Positions 1-9,708 of a DNA stretch of 64,000 nucleotides are shown here, piece by piece. Source of the stretch: Strigamia acuminata (lineage: Eukaryota > Arthropoda > Chilopoda > Geophilomorpha > Linotaeniidae); the NCBI GenBank assembly GCA_949358305.1, contig OX442318.1:12258517-12322516 (forward strand), written 5' to 3'. Position 1 is the stretch's first letter. The number at the start of each line of letters is the position of its first letter. The notes below the pieces were generated by a model, which saw only the letters and a list, made by a program, of their open reading frames with translations, was not told where the DNA came from and ran no database searches. A program made the translations under genes and the position numbers.

Positions 1-458
1 TAAAACTTATCATGTTGGAATGTATTTCCAAAATAAATTTTTTCCTTTCTTTTGTGTTTCCTCTCTTCTACTTACAAGTATGACCCAATAAAGTGTCCTA
101 ATTGAGGATTAGCTTGGTTGTCTCAATAGTTTTAAGTTACAAAGCTGAGTTACAATGCTGAGTAGACTAATGTTTCAGACCTTTTTTCTCAAAACTTTTC
201 AGTAAAAAATAATTTTTTTAAGAACAGTTCTAGACTAATTAGATGCTGCTCTACAACTTTCTAATTCAATTTTTTGCTGTATCTGTCACGGTTCTCGAGT
301 TACAATATGGATGACCTTGAAGATGACCTCTGAGGTCAAGTTAGATGTCATAATTGAATTCCCCCCGACATACTACCCTTACAATAATTTTCCTGAATCA
401 ACATCTAGAACAGTTTGGGAATTATTTACATAGAACCAGACTTTCTGACCACCCTGTA
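1..458. mobile_element. Fold-back element, R family, cut by window edge
   Basis: This is the central part and one arm of the palindromic element seen whole at 18216-18986. Both share the loop stretch around 'gacccaataaagtgtcc' and an arm with 'ttctcaaaacttttcag'. The right end reads 'ccaccctg' before TA. The left part lies outside the window. I see no coding capacity. Confidence 0.6.
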
Positions 459-460
459 TA

Positions 461-1678
461 CAACCCAAACCCATGTGTATTGGGCCGCTTGTATTTTTTG
501 ATGTTGGAAAAAATAAAATCGTAAAATTCGAACCCTAAAAAATGTTCTTAATCAAAATAAATAAATGCAACTTATAGAACAAACATTGGGCTTTATTTTT
601 TTAAAAAAAAATGAAATTTTAACTTAAATGGGCCAAAAGTTATGACCATTTGAATTTGCGCAAGTTGGCACAAGTGTATTGGGCCACCACGCTAATTGAC
701 TCGAGTGAGTTGGGCCGGCAGAAAAAGCTTAGCACCACATTCAAAAAATCACGAAATTCTTCAGAAAATTATTGTTTATTTGAACAATACAGTTCAATAT
801 TTTGTTGAATAACCAAAATTTTGTATGTGATTGTGCAGGCCAAGTCAAAACCTACATGTGATGGGTTTGGAAAACTGAGCAAATGACTTGACTTTATGTT
901 TAGAATCATTTTCCTGCTGAAATAATCATGTCAAAGGCAGTTTATCATCTGCAAATGGAAGCATAACAATCCTCCAACACTTTTTCATAAGTATATTGGT
1001 CCATGAAACCCTTAATTTAATGTTGTGGACCGATACACATACAGGAAACCATCCCCAAGCCATTTTACTATTGGAATGGCTTGGGGATGGTTTCCTCTAA
1101 GTGTATCGGTCCACAAAATTAAATTAAGGGTTTCATGGACCAATATACTTATGAAAAAGTGTTGGAGGATTGTTATGCTTCCATTTGCAGATGATAAACT
1201 GCCTTTGACATGATTATTTCAGCAGGAAAATGATTCTAAACATAAAGTCAAATCATTTGCTCAGTTTTCCAAACCCATCACATGTAGGTTTTGACTTGGC
1301 CTGCATACAAAATTTTGGTTATCCAACAAAATATTGAAATGTATTGTTCAAATAATCAATGATTTTCTGAAAAAACCATTTATTTTTGTGATATTTTGAA
1401 TGTGGCGCTAAGCTTTTTCTGCCGGCCCAACTCACTTGAGTCAATTAGCGTGGTGGCCCAATACACTTGTGCCAACTTGCGCAAATTCAAATGGTCATAA
1501 CTTTTGGCCCATTTAAGTTAAAATTTCATTTTTTTTTAAAAAATAAAGCCCAATGTTTGTTCTATAAGTTGCATTTATTTATTTTGATTAAAAAGAATTT
1601 TTAGGGTTCGAATTTTACGATTTTACTTTTTGCAACATAAAAAAATACAAGCGGCCCAATACACATGGGTTTGGGTTG
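461..1678. mobile_element. Palindromic fold-back element, 1.2 kb, TA target
   Basis: Two arms of about 600 bp are inverted copies of each other around a centre near 1070. The ends are CAACCCAAACCCATG and its reverse complement, flanked by TA on both sides, as expected of a Tc1/mariner-type insertion. The arms differ by scattered substitutions. No transposase is visible, so it is non-autonomous. A single diverged arm recurs at about 28990-29600. Confidence 0.75.
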
Positions 1679-1680
1679 TA

Positions 1681-1985
1681 TATGTAGTAGACTAACATTT
1701 CAAACCTTTTTTTCTCAAAACTTTTCAGTTTGAGATAATTTTTTTAAGAACAGTTTTAGACGAATTAGATGGTTCTCTACAACTTTGTAATTGGAAATTT
1801 TGCTCTAACCTGATTGGTTTAGAAGTTAGCAACTGAATGACCTTGAAGATGGCCTTCAAGGTCAAATTTGATGACATCATTGGATTTCTCTCACCCAACT
1901 TCCTATACGATCGCTGCATCAAAGTTGGCCTAAATGTAATTGCTCACAAAATATTTAGGGGGGTTAAGACTTTTGGGACACCCTG
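1681..1985. mobile_element. R-family fold-back arm (partial)
   Basis: This arm resembles 18690-18986, including 'gatgacatcattgga' and 'caaagttggccta', and ends 'gggacaccctg'. It sits beside the palindrome at 461-1678. Confidence 0.55.
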
Positions 1986-2026
1986 TATATAGAAAGTATA
2001 ATTGTTTTATTTTATTATTAAAAATT

Positions 2027-2095
2027 TTGATAAAGAGGCCCCGAAAAAACCTCAAGCCTAGGGCCCCCAAAAACCTAGATCCGCCTCTGGCCCAG
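2027..2095. repeat. Copy of a GGCCCC-rich repeat end
   Basis: The stretch with 'aacctcaagcc' and 'tagatccgcc' recurs at 23260-23330 and, inverted, at about 22600-22665, where it forms the two ends of one element. Here only one end is seen, just upstream of the truncated lectin-like unit U1, so it may mark the event that removed U1's 5' part. Confidence 0.45.
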
Positions 2096-2204
2096 TGGGA
2101 TACCGGGAATTTCCCGATGGCCCGTGACGCGGTGGATCTTTTGTCTTTTGTTATGGCCCGATCTATCCAGATTTCCCAGTATAATTTGTAGAATGTGTTC
2201 ACTA

Positions 2205-3176
2205 CGTGGATCCTTCGTGTGCGTGGTGATTGGATACATGGTTGCAACCTCAGCTGACGAAAAAGGAGGAGGAAGAGGAGACGGAACCGGGCCCGATGGT
2301 GAGCCGGGAAAAATACAAACTTACGAATATGAAGATGGCAAGAAGATAACATGTCGAGGTAAGGGGGAAAAGGAGCTTTACTGTGTATAAAAACACCCAA
2401 GATTTTGTGCTCAAATTGTACATTGAAATAGATATTTTAAACAGTTCAAAACAACCGGGCATGGAGCGGCAGTGTGAATGCAAGCAGCGGAGCATCAAAT
2501 CCTGAATACGCAACAGATGGCGACACCGGATCGTGTGCCGCGACTACCGGCAAAGACGCCTATCCATATTATTTCATTTTTCTGGGGGAAACATATGAGG
2601 TTGACTCAGTATCCAGTCGGCTGCCAACAGACTCATGTAATATAAATTGTTATACAGAACCGGCTCCAGGTCTAACAGCGCCCGGTGAGAGATTTATCTT
2701 CAATGAAGACTCGTTTGTGTGAAAAAATGGCGATCTTTTGATTAGCGATTACTGTATTCGCGAATTTGATGCGCCCCGGTAGTTTGGGACGCAGGAGCCG
2801 GCCCTGGGTATAAAGGAATAATACTTGTTAATTATGCTATTGAAATTAAGTTTGTTTTAGCAGTGGCGCTGAAAAATCTTCAAGTACGAGTTGGATCGTC
2901 CTTGGAACCAAGTCTCATTGTTTTCTATAAGAATGCGATTTGTTGGGAGCAGGCAACTCGGGTCCCCGAGGACGGGGTCGTGAAGGGCGACTGCATAGCT
3001 AATTCGGTAGGTAAACGCATATCTCTTCAACTTGCTGCAGGCTGCGGAACTTGTGTTTTTTCCGTATGTGAAGTCTGTGCTTTCGGGACACACGTACCTA
3101 CTTACTGTAGTACTTATGAATGGTTAATGTTGTTTTTTTGTTGAAAGTGGCTAATATTCATAAGATGTTGAATAAA
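2205..3176 (+). pseudogene. U1: 5'-truncated type II membrane lectin-like unit
   Basis: Three exons are recognisable. About 2205-2358 is the end of the membrane exon (CVVIGYMVA, then an acidic stalk ending TCRG). 2445-2636 is lectin half one, with CAATTGKDAYPYYF and the donor T|GTAATAT. 2861-3144 is lectin half two, starting VALKNLQVRVG. Phases 1 and 1 match the intact units. Exon 1 and most of the hydrophobic segment are missing, replaced by repeat DNA, so no normal start is left. The usual stop after THVPT is lost by a small change and the frame runs 13 residues further to TGA. AATAAA lies at 3171. Its 3' part is an inverted copy of U2. A new upstream exon could still make it expressed. Confidence 0.7.
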
Positions 3177-4964
3177 AAGAGATTATTCTTTGTGTTTCAC
3201 TCACAATCTTATATCTTGTTAAAATGTAGTTGATGTCAAAGTACATTTGCGTTTTGAATATTATAATATGGAAGAATGTTAGAATTGTTTATTGGATTGT
3301 TAAAATAATTTTGATATTTATGTATGAGACGTTGCAAATTGGGAAATCCGATGGAATTAATTCAGGGATTCCCCAGAAAATAAATCGGTGAATTATGAAA
3401 ATAATAATTAAAAATGAAAGTTAAGAACTTTTTGTAATAATAAAACATTTGTTTTATAAAAACTATCACTATGCGTCTTTTTGGTCGATTTGTCTTGTAG
3501 TCCAAAAGGGTTAACCGGTAGTGCAGTATGGTCAGACAGCTGTTCATTCGGTCCATGGATCGCTCACAGTACTGGGAATGGCAGAGCAGCAAATTGTGAA
3601 CCAAAGCTGTTCCTAAGTAACTATGGAAATACAAAAAAAAATAAGTGTTTATGTCATAGCAGCCAATTGCAGGAGAAACATTCTTCCAAAACATGGCTTT
3701 CGTCCGAATGAGAGCGACTCGATGCAGTGCTATCTCATCGACCTCAACCGTCAGGCCAACTTCAAACAGAATTGGATTGATAGAGGACATAGTTGCATGG
3801 TACTTGTGGGTTACGTGTTGAAACGATACCCGGCCACTGCAACACGTAACCTATGAAAACTAGCTGTTTCCAAAAAGAACAAGTTTAATCATCGTGGCGC
3901 AAGTGTAAAATTCACCACGTGACCCTCATGTAATCCTTTCCGAGAAATAATGGGTTTTAATCCTCTTTCTATTGTAATTCTGAACAAAGAATAAAATTTT
4001 AGTTCTACTTTTGTAAATGTAACCACACACGTGTCTTCCTTGTGTCCGCTACGATTTCGAACTAAATCCGACTCCATCAGTCCTTCAAGATAAGTTTTAA
4101 CAATATTTCACTTTATTTAAGTTACGTGAGTAACTATATAACCCACATGGCCCAGTCTAACCCCACCCTGCCAGGTGAAGTTGACGGTTGAGGGGTAGTG
4201 ACCCAAATGACATCATATCCCGTCACTAATCCCACAAGCAATGGGAATAGGTACTCTTGTACCCACGGTACAAGAGTGAACTGTAAAGGGGCCAACATCC
4301 CGCTGAGGCCCCAGAGTTACTTAGGAACAACTCTGGTTCACACCTTGATGTTCTCCACTCTTGTTCACCATGGAGATGCTTAGGGACTTGGCTGGTCTGC
4401 CAGTCCCAGTACCGTAAGCGATCCATGGGCCAAATGAACTTTTGCCTGACCACACTGCACTATCGGTTAACCCTAACAACATGTGCCGCGTGTGGCCGCA
4501 GGTAGCAATAGGAGAGGCATTAGATTCTGACCCCTAGATACTGAATAAAGGCCATAAACCATTAAATACAGTATCTTGTGCTCATTTGTATTAACGTGTC
4601 GTGCATCCGACGCTGTTTGGGCACTCCAATGCTCGAATGGCATCTGAGCCACATTATATTCTGCAAAGCCGTTTACATACATATTCTGCAAAGCTGTTTT
4701 AATAACCCGTTTATTCCTTTAAATATCTTGTAGTAATTACTTGGGTATATACAGTAAATATCAAAATTATTTTAACAATGCATTAAACAATTCTAACATT
4801 CTTCCATATTAAAATATTCAAAATTCAAATGTACTTTGACATGAACTACATTTCAACAAGAGATATGATTATGAGTGAAACACAAAGAAAAATCTCTTTT
4901 TATTCAACATCTTATGAAAATTAGCAATTTTCAACGAAAAAGCAACATTAAGAATTCGTAAGTA
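3145..4964. other. Spacer between tail-to-tail units U1 and U2, with inverted arms
   Basis: About 3180-3300 (3' flank of U1) is mirrored at about 4780-4900 (3' flank of U2). About 3495-3620 ('gggttaaccggtagtgcag') is mirrored at about 4300-4480. The centre (about 3750-4250) is not obviously paired. Around 3640-3740 lies a fragment related to the minus-strand stretch at 9275-9370. The open frames here are short and I assign no gene. Confidence 0.55.
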
Positions 4965-5996
4965 CTAAGTAGGTACGTGCGTTCCGTAAGCATAGACTTC
5001 ACATACAGAAAAAACACAAGTTCCGCAGCCTGCTGCAAGTTGAAGAGTTATGTGTTTACCAGCCATAGAAACTGTGCAGTTGCCCTTCACGAGCCCCTCC
5101 ACGGGGACCGGAGCTGCCTGCTGCCAACAAATCGCATTCCTATAGAAAACAGAGTTAGCACTTTCCGTGTTCGAGCCAACCCGTACTTGAAGATTTTTCA
5201 GCGCCACCGCTAAAGCAAAGTTAATTTCAATTGCATTATTAAGTATTATTCCTTTATACCCAGGGCCGGCTCCAGAGCCCCACACTACCGGGGTGCATCA
5301 ACTTACGCGACAAAAGTAATCGCAAATCGAAAAATCGCCATATTGTCATTGCAGATAAATCTCTCATTGGGCGCTGTTAGACCTGGAGCCGGTCCTGTAT
5401 AACAATTTATATTACAGTCTGATGGCAGCTGAATTGATACTGAGTCAACCACGTGTACTTGCCCCAGCCAAAGAAAATAATATGGATAGGCGTCTTTGCC
5501 GGTAGTCGCGGCACACGTTGCGGCGTCGCCATCTGTTACGTATGCAGGATTTGATGCTCCGCCGCTTGCCGACACAGTGCTGGCCCACGCCAGGTTTTTT
5601 TCAACTGTTAAAAATATCTATTTCAATGTACAATTTGAGCACAAAATCTTGAGTGTTATTACTCAGTGAAGCTCTTTTTTCGCCGTACCTTCACAAGATT
5701 CCTCCTCGCCCTCTTCATTTTCGAAAGTTGATACTTCTGTCTTTTCCTCATCGTCTCCTCCGCTGGATGCAACCATGAATCCAGTCACCACGCACACGAT
5801 AATCAGAAGGATGAAGAAAATTACGATGACAATTATTATTATTAACCACTTTCTGACAAATTGGTAAGAAAAAATTTAAATATGCTTGATTAATGGGGCG
5901 GAAATGGAATTTTGTGTCAAACAACCGTATTTACCTTCTCTTTTTCTTTTTCGAATCGTCTTCTTCACCGAGGTAGCCCCCCGCGTAGCGTGCCAT
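4965..5996 (-). CDS. U2: type II membrane fucolectin/F5-8C-like protein, intact
   Basis: Four exons on the minus strand: 5996-5935, 5852-5689, 5604-5404 and 5209-4965, introns in phases 2, 1 and 1, 223 residues. The N-terminus is MARYAGGYLGEEDD followed by a KKKKR tail. Residues about 24-49 are a run of Ile/Val/Leu/Phe, one membrane span. The basic residues before it and acidic ones after it predict type II topology. An acidic stalk (about 51-75, with GEEESC) leads to the lectin-like domain (about 77-223): one Cys in the first half and five in the second (ICW, GNC, GCGTC, VCEVYAYG). The fold assignment rests on NLAW, TDGD, VDSVSIQL, LQVRVG and the final CEV-YG block. The RxD fucose-binding signature of F-type lectins is absent, so the ligand is unknown. 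AATAAA lies at 4899-4904 on the minus strand. It shares a divergent 5' region with U3. Confidence 0.82.
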
Positions 5997-6496
5997 GCTC
6001 GCTGTTTTCTTGTTTTTCTTAATTTAAATCAAGCTGTCTTGCACGGTTGGAATATCAACAGGAATATTCGGCCATTTTTCAAAAATGCTCCCGACGTAGA
6101 AAACAGTAATTGTTAATTATTGTTTAAACGACGAGCAGAAAGCAGCAACAAACGAGCAAACGTTGATCCATCCATTTGTGACGACTGTGTCTTGTCATTT
6201 CAATTTCAACAATGGTTGTCCCCAGAAATCCGGTTTTGAAAAGTGTATTGACGGGGGAAATTCCCTGGACAAACAAATCGGAATTTGAAATGACAAGACA
6301 CAGTCACCATAAATGGACGTTGTTAAATCTGAATATTGATCAACTTGTACTTGTTTGTTGCTGCGTTTTTGCTCATTGTTTAAACAATAATTAACAATCG
6401 CCCTTTTCGACGTGACGAGCATTATTGAAAAATCGCCGAATATTTGTGTTGACATTCCAACCGTCCATGACAGCTTGATTTAAATTTTAAAAAAGC
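5997..6496. promoter_or_regulatory. Mirrored divergent promoter region between U2 and U3
   Basis: Both ends carry the leader found before other units, in opposite orientation: a block with GAATATT, then TTCCAACCGTCC-like, then GACAGCTTGATT, then an A-rich stretch and GCATGGC at the start codon. Further in, both sides carry 'ttgtttaaac' with 'aattaac'. The whole 500 bp is thus an imperfect inverted repeat with start codons at both outer edges. About 6190-6300 also holds a fragment ('ggttgtccccagaaa') shared with the minus strand at 9390-9450. I see no TATA box. Confidence 0.6.
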
Positions 6497-7540
6497 ATGG
6501 CCCGCTACGCGTTGGGCTACCTCGGCGAAGAAGACAACGCGAAAAAGAAAAGGAAAAAGTAAATACACTTGTTTGATCCAAAATTCCATTTCCGCCACAT
6601 CAATCAACCATATTTAAATTTCTTCTTACCAATTTGTCAGAAAGTGGTTAATAATAATAATTGTGGTCGTCATTTTCTACATTCTTCTGATTATCGTGTC
6701 CGTGGTGGTTGGACACGTGGGTGCACCCAGCAGCAAAAAAGACGATGAGGAAGAAACAGAATTATCAACTTTCGAAAATGAAGATGGCGAGGAGGTAACT
6801 TGTCAAGGTATGACGAAAAAAGACATTTACTGAGTAAAAACACTCTAAGATTTATTGCTCAAATTGCACATTGAAATAGATATTTTAAACAGTTGAACAA
6901 AACCTGGCGTGGGGCAGCACTGTGGAGGCAAGCCGCGAAGCATATAATCCTTTGTTCACAACAGATGGCGAAACGGATGATCTGACGGTTGGTGGCGGGC
7001 GGTGTGCCGCGACTACTGGCAAAGACGCCTATCCATGGTATTTTCTTTTTCTCGGGGAAACGTATGCGGTTAACTCAGTATCAATTCAGCTGCCAACAGA
7101 CTCAAGTAGTATAAATGTCATTGATGTACAGGACCGGCTCCAGGTCTAACGACGCCCGGTTTTGTTTGTGATTTGCGATTACTTTTGTCGCGTAAGTTGA
7201 TGCGCCCCGGTACTGTGGAGTGCTGGAGCCGGCCCTGGGTATAAAGGAATAATACAAACTTGTTAATAATGCAATTGAAATTAACTTTGCTTTAGCGGTG
7301 GCGCTGAAAAATCTTCAAGTACGAGTTGGATCGTCCTCGGAACCAAGTCTGATTGCTTTCTACAGAAATGGGATTTGTTGGGAGCAGGCAGCTCCGGTGC
7401 CCGTGGACGGGATGGTGAAGGGCGACTGCGCAGTTTATTCGGTAGGTAAACACATAGGTATTCAACTTGCTGCAGGTTGCGGAACTTGTGTTTTTTCCAT
7501 ATGCGAACTTTATATTTCCGGGACACACGTACCTACTTAG
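6497..7540 (+). CDS. U3: type II membrane fucolectin/F5-8C-like protein, intact
   Basis: Exons 6497-6558, 6641-6807, 6893-7105 and 7296-7540, phases 2, 1 and 1, 228 residues. The N-terminus is MARYALGYLGEEDN with a KKKRKK tail. A hydrophobic span follows KKWL, then an acidic stalk (DDEEETELSTFENEDGEE). The first lectin half carries an extra loop (ETDDLTVGGGRC) that U1, U2, U5, U6 and U7 lack and U8, U9 and U10 share. The second half is VALKNLQVRVGSSSEP through CELYISGTHVPT. All joins stay in frame, and the exon 3 donor is A|GTAGTAT. AATAAA lies at 7630. The neighbour U2 is divergent. The domain call is by pattern; the function is unknown. Confidence 0.82.
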
Positions 7541-7851
7541 TACTTAGGAATACTTGTGTTGAATGTTTTTTTTTTCTCGTTGGTTTTACGCAGAAAATTT
7601 ATAATTTTTATAAGAATTCTAAGATGCTGAATAAAAAGAGATTTTTCTTTGTGTTTCACTCTTAATCTTATCTTTTGTTAAACAGTAATTCATGTCAAAG
7701 TACATTTGAATTTTGGGGTGTTTGGACGGACGCCACGTGGTCAGGGGAGGGCCACAGGATGCTGGACACACCACACAGGATGATTTACCAACGAAATACA
7801 ACAGATACACAGGTTTAGTTATATGTAGAATAGCTTTATTGTTGTCTAGGG

Positions 7852-8141
7852 CAGGGGTTACCAAACTTTTTAGCATCGCGCCCCACTTTTAAGCAAGGCG
7901 ATCTTCTGCGCACTACTTCATCTACCAATGCATTAAATTTTTAAAAAGTATACTACTAAAAAGGAAAAAAGAAATTTTTATATAATTTTGCATAAAACTT
8001 TGTATAATTTTTTATATAATTTTATATAATTTTGCTTAAAAATTTACAAAAGTTTGCAAAATAAGCTTGTTTTATTTAGGCATGTATGATGGGTGCGCCC
8101 CACCAATAATCAGCTTGCGCCTCATTGTTTGGGAAACCCTG
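7852..8141. mobile_element. hAT-like MITE with 8-bp target duplication
   Basis: The ends are CAGGGGTTACCAAAC and GTTTGGGAAACCCTG. The 8-bp duplication GTCTAGGG is exact at 7844-7851 and 8142-8149. The interior is AT-rich and non-coding. A second, separately inserted copy is at 35335-35677. Confidence 0.85.
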
Positions 8142-8199
8142 GTCTAGGGGTATGATTGGTGTCTCAGGTGTATTTCCCAATGCGATGGCTGGGTTATAG

Positions 8200-8617
8200 C
8201 CATCCCAAGACCGCGAGTCATGGTGGCCATTGGCTTGCTTATTCGGCTGCGTCGCCGTAACGTTCATAAGAACGACGGATGGACGCGGCTTACTTGGATG
8301 CTCAAGTTCCAGTGGGCGACAGAGTCGCCACGCCAATCATTTGGGTCACAATCGTAGTCAGTTTAGTAGAGTGGTCGTGGAAGCAACCGTTTGCCTTGCT
8401 GGCTAGAAGAGAACTCTTTTGGCCTCTGCGGGGCCTACCACTTCCGGAAGGGCATTTCCGAGTCCCGATTGGGGAAACCAATGACCCACAGCTCCACCTG
8501 GTTGAGCACGAGAAACACGAGGTGCGCAGGAGCTGCACTAAGTGCCTTGTATCGCAGGTGAGTGATCAGCCTGCGGGGGCAGCTGGTCACAATAGTCCAA
8601 AAAATATTTTTTTCTAA
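8200..8617 (+). pseudogene. Possible piggyBac-like transposase C-terminal remnant
   Basis: The open frame from 8279 reads like the end of a piggyBac-type transposase: a 'LPLPEGHFRVP' stretch followed by HLVEHEKHEVRRSCTKC, resembling the basic, Cys-containing tail of PGBD proteins. The frame is short, begins inside the domain and runs into non-coding sequence after 8580. No termini or target duplication are evident. Both strands are open here, so the strand call is from motif resemblance only. Confidence 0.35.
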
Positions 8618-8694
8618 AAATTGACTGATAAATTTGGGGTTTGTCTTTTCATGCGCAAAATATGGTAAGTAAGCAGTTACACATTTCACCTAAA

Positions 8695-9170
8695 TTCCGG
8701 CCACCAATTTGTTAGAAATGAGTTGATAATAACAGTTGTGGTCGTAATTGTGCATCATCATTCTTGAATAAATGTAATACACCTTTTCCTTTACGAATGT
8801 TTCAGTTTTTTTTTAGGTGTTTGGTTTTGTTGTGAGCAAAACATGGCTTATGGTCTGTGGGCCCGGCAATGTTCGCCAAAATTAATCCAAACAAATATCT
8901 CCTCGCACAAAATCTTCATCTCTTAAATCCGTTTCAACTACTTACGCTTTTATTTTCTAGGGGCACGAGCTTGCGGTACAAGCGCTCAACCAGTCACGTT
9001 CATTCCAAACACAATAAATATGGAGTTTATGTAAACTACAGCTGACTGTGATCAAACTGAGCAATTTGACCTGAAAGGTCGCAACTCTGAGCACAGGAAC
9101 CAATGCCGCTCTTGCAGTAGACGGCGACAGATCACTGCCAAACTAAGCCGTCACTCTGGCCACGGAAATG
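8695..9170 (+). pseudogene. U4: relic of a lectin-like unit
   Basis: 8695-8775 resembles the intron 1 acceptor and start of the membrane exon ('ccaatttgttag' followed by 'gttgataataacagttgtggtc'). About 9060-9145 resembles lectin half one: a frame with STGTNAALAVDGDRS, comparable to the PGTTNAAAATDG stretch of U8, stopped soon after. No exon 1 or exon 4 was found before U5. The order and spacing fit a decayed unit. Confidence 0.5.
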
Positions 9171-9208
9171 TTTCCACAGTTGTGCGTTAATCTGGGATAA
9201 AATTACTC

Positions 9209-9460
9209 TTATTCACGCAGAAAATTGATAAAAAAGTGAAACAGTACGACATCATCATCAGCCATGTACGGAACGTCGTCGTTTATGAGATCGCACTGCA
9301 TCGAGTCGCTCTCATCTGGAAAATTGTTTATTTTGCAATTGGCCGCTTTGTATTTCCTGCTATGAAATAAACGCTTGTTGACCAGGGAATTTTCCCCGTC
9401 AATAGACTTTAAAACCCGTGTTTCTGGGAACAACCATTGTTGAAATTAAAATGGCGAGTC
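9209..9460 (-). other. Fragment of an unknown repeated sequence X
   Basis: The minus-strand frame contains DESDSMQCDLINDD. The block encoding ESDSMQC recurs on the plus strand at about 3712-3735. Its upstream part (near 'ggttgttcccagaaac' on the minus strand) recurs at about 6205-6290. It therefore accompanies several units. I do not recognise the protein; a transposase or a lost neighbouring gene are both possible. Confidence 0.35.
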
Positions 9461-9549
9461 ACAGCCCCAATATTGGATGCTGTTAAATCTCGATTTTCGT
9501 AGTTCTCGATGTCGCCACACCGCTAACACCGATTAATCAACTGGTGTTG

Positions 9550-9708
9550 TTTGTTGCTGCGTTTCTGCTCATTGTCTGAACGATAATTAACAATTACCCT
9601 TTGCGATGTTACGAGTATTATTGAAAAAGAGCCGAATATTCGTGTTGACATTCCAACCGTCCGTGAAAGCTTGATTGAAATTAAACCGCAAAAAAGAAAT
9701 CAGCGAGC
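9550..9708 (+). promoter_or_regulatory. Conserved 5' leader of U5
   Basis: The shared upstream module is present in order: 'gctgcgtttctgctcattg', 'aacgataattaac', 'attattgaaaaa', 'gaatattcgtgttgac', 'ttccaaccgtccgtg', 'agcttgatt', an A-rich stretch and 'gcgagcATGG'. The same order precedes U3, U6, U7, U8 and U9. Conservation outside the exons suggests promoter and 5'-UTR function. Confidence 0.55.

Noticed and set aside
2649-2660. Exon 3 donor at AATT|GTTATA in U1 and U2, or at the 'ggtctaac' further on
   Set aside because: The earlier N|GTAATAT site is conserved in all units and gives the right phase in each; the later sites would shift frame in several copies.
8302-8538. Minus-strand ORF opposite the piggyBac-like remnant
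   Set aside because: The plus-strand frame carries the recognisable Cys-rich tail; the minus frame shows no family feature.
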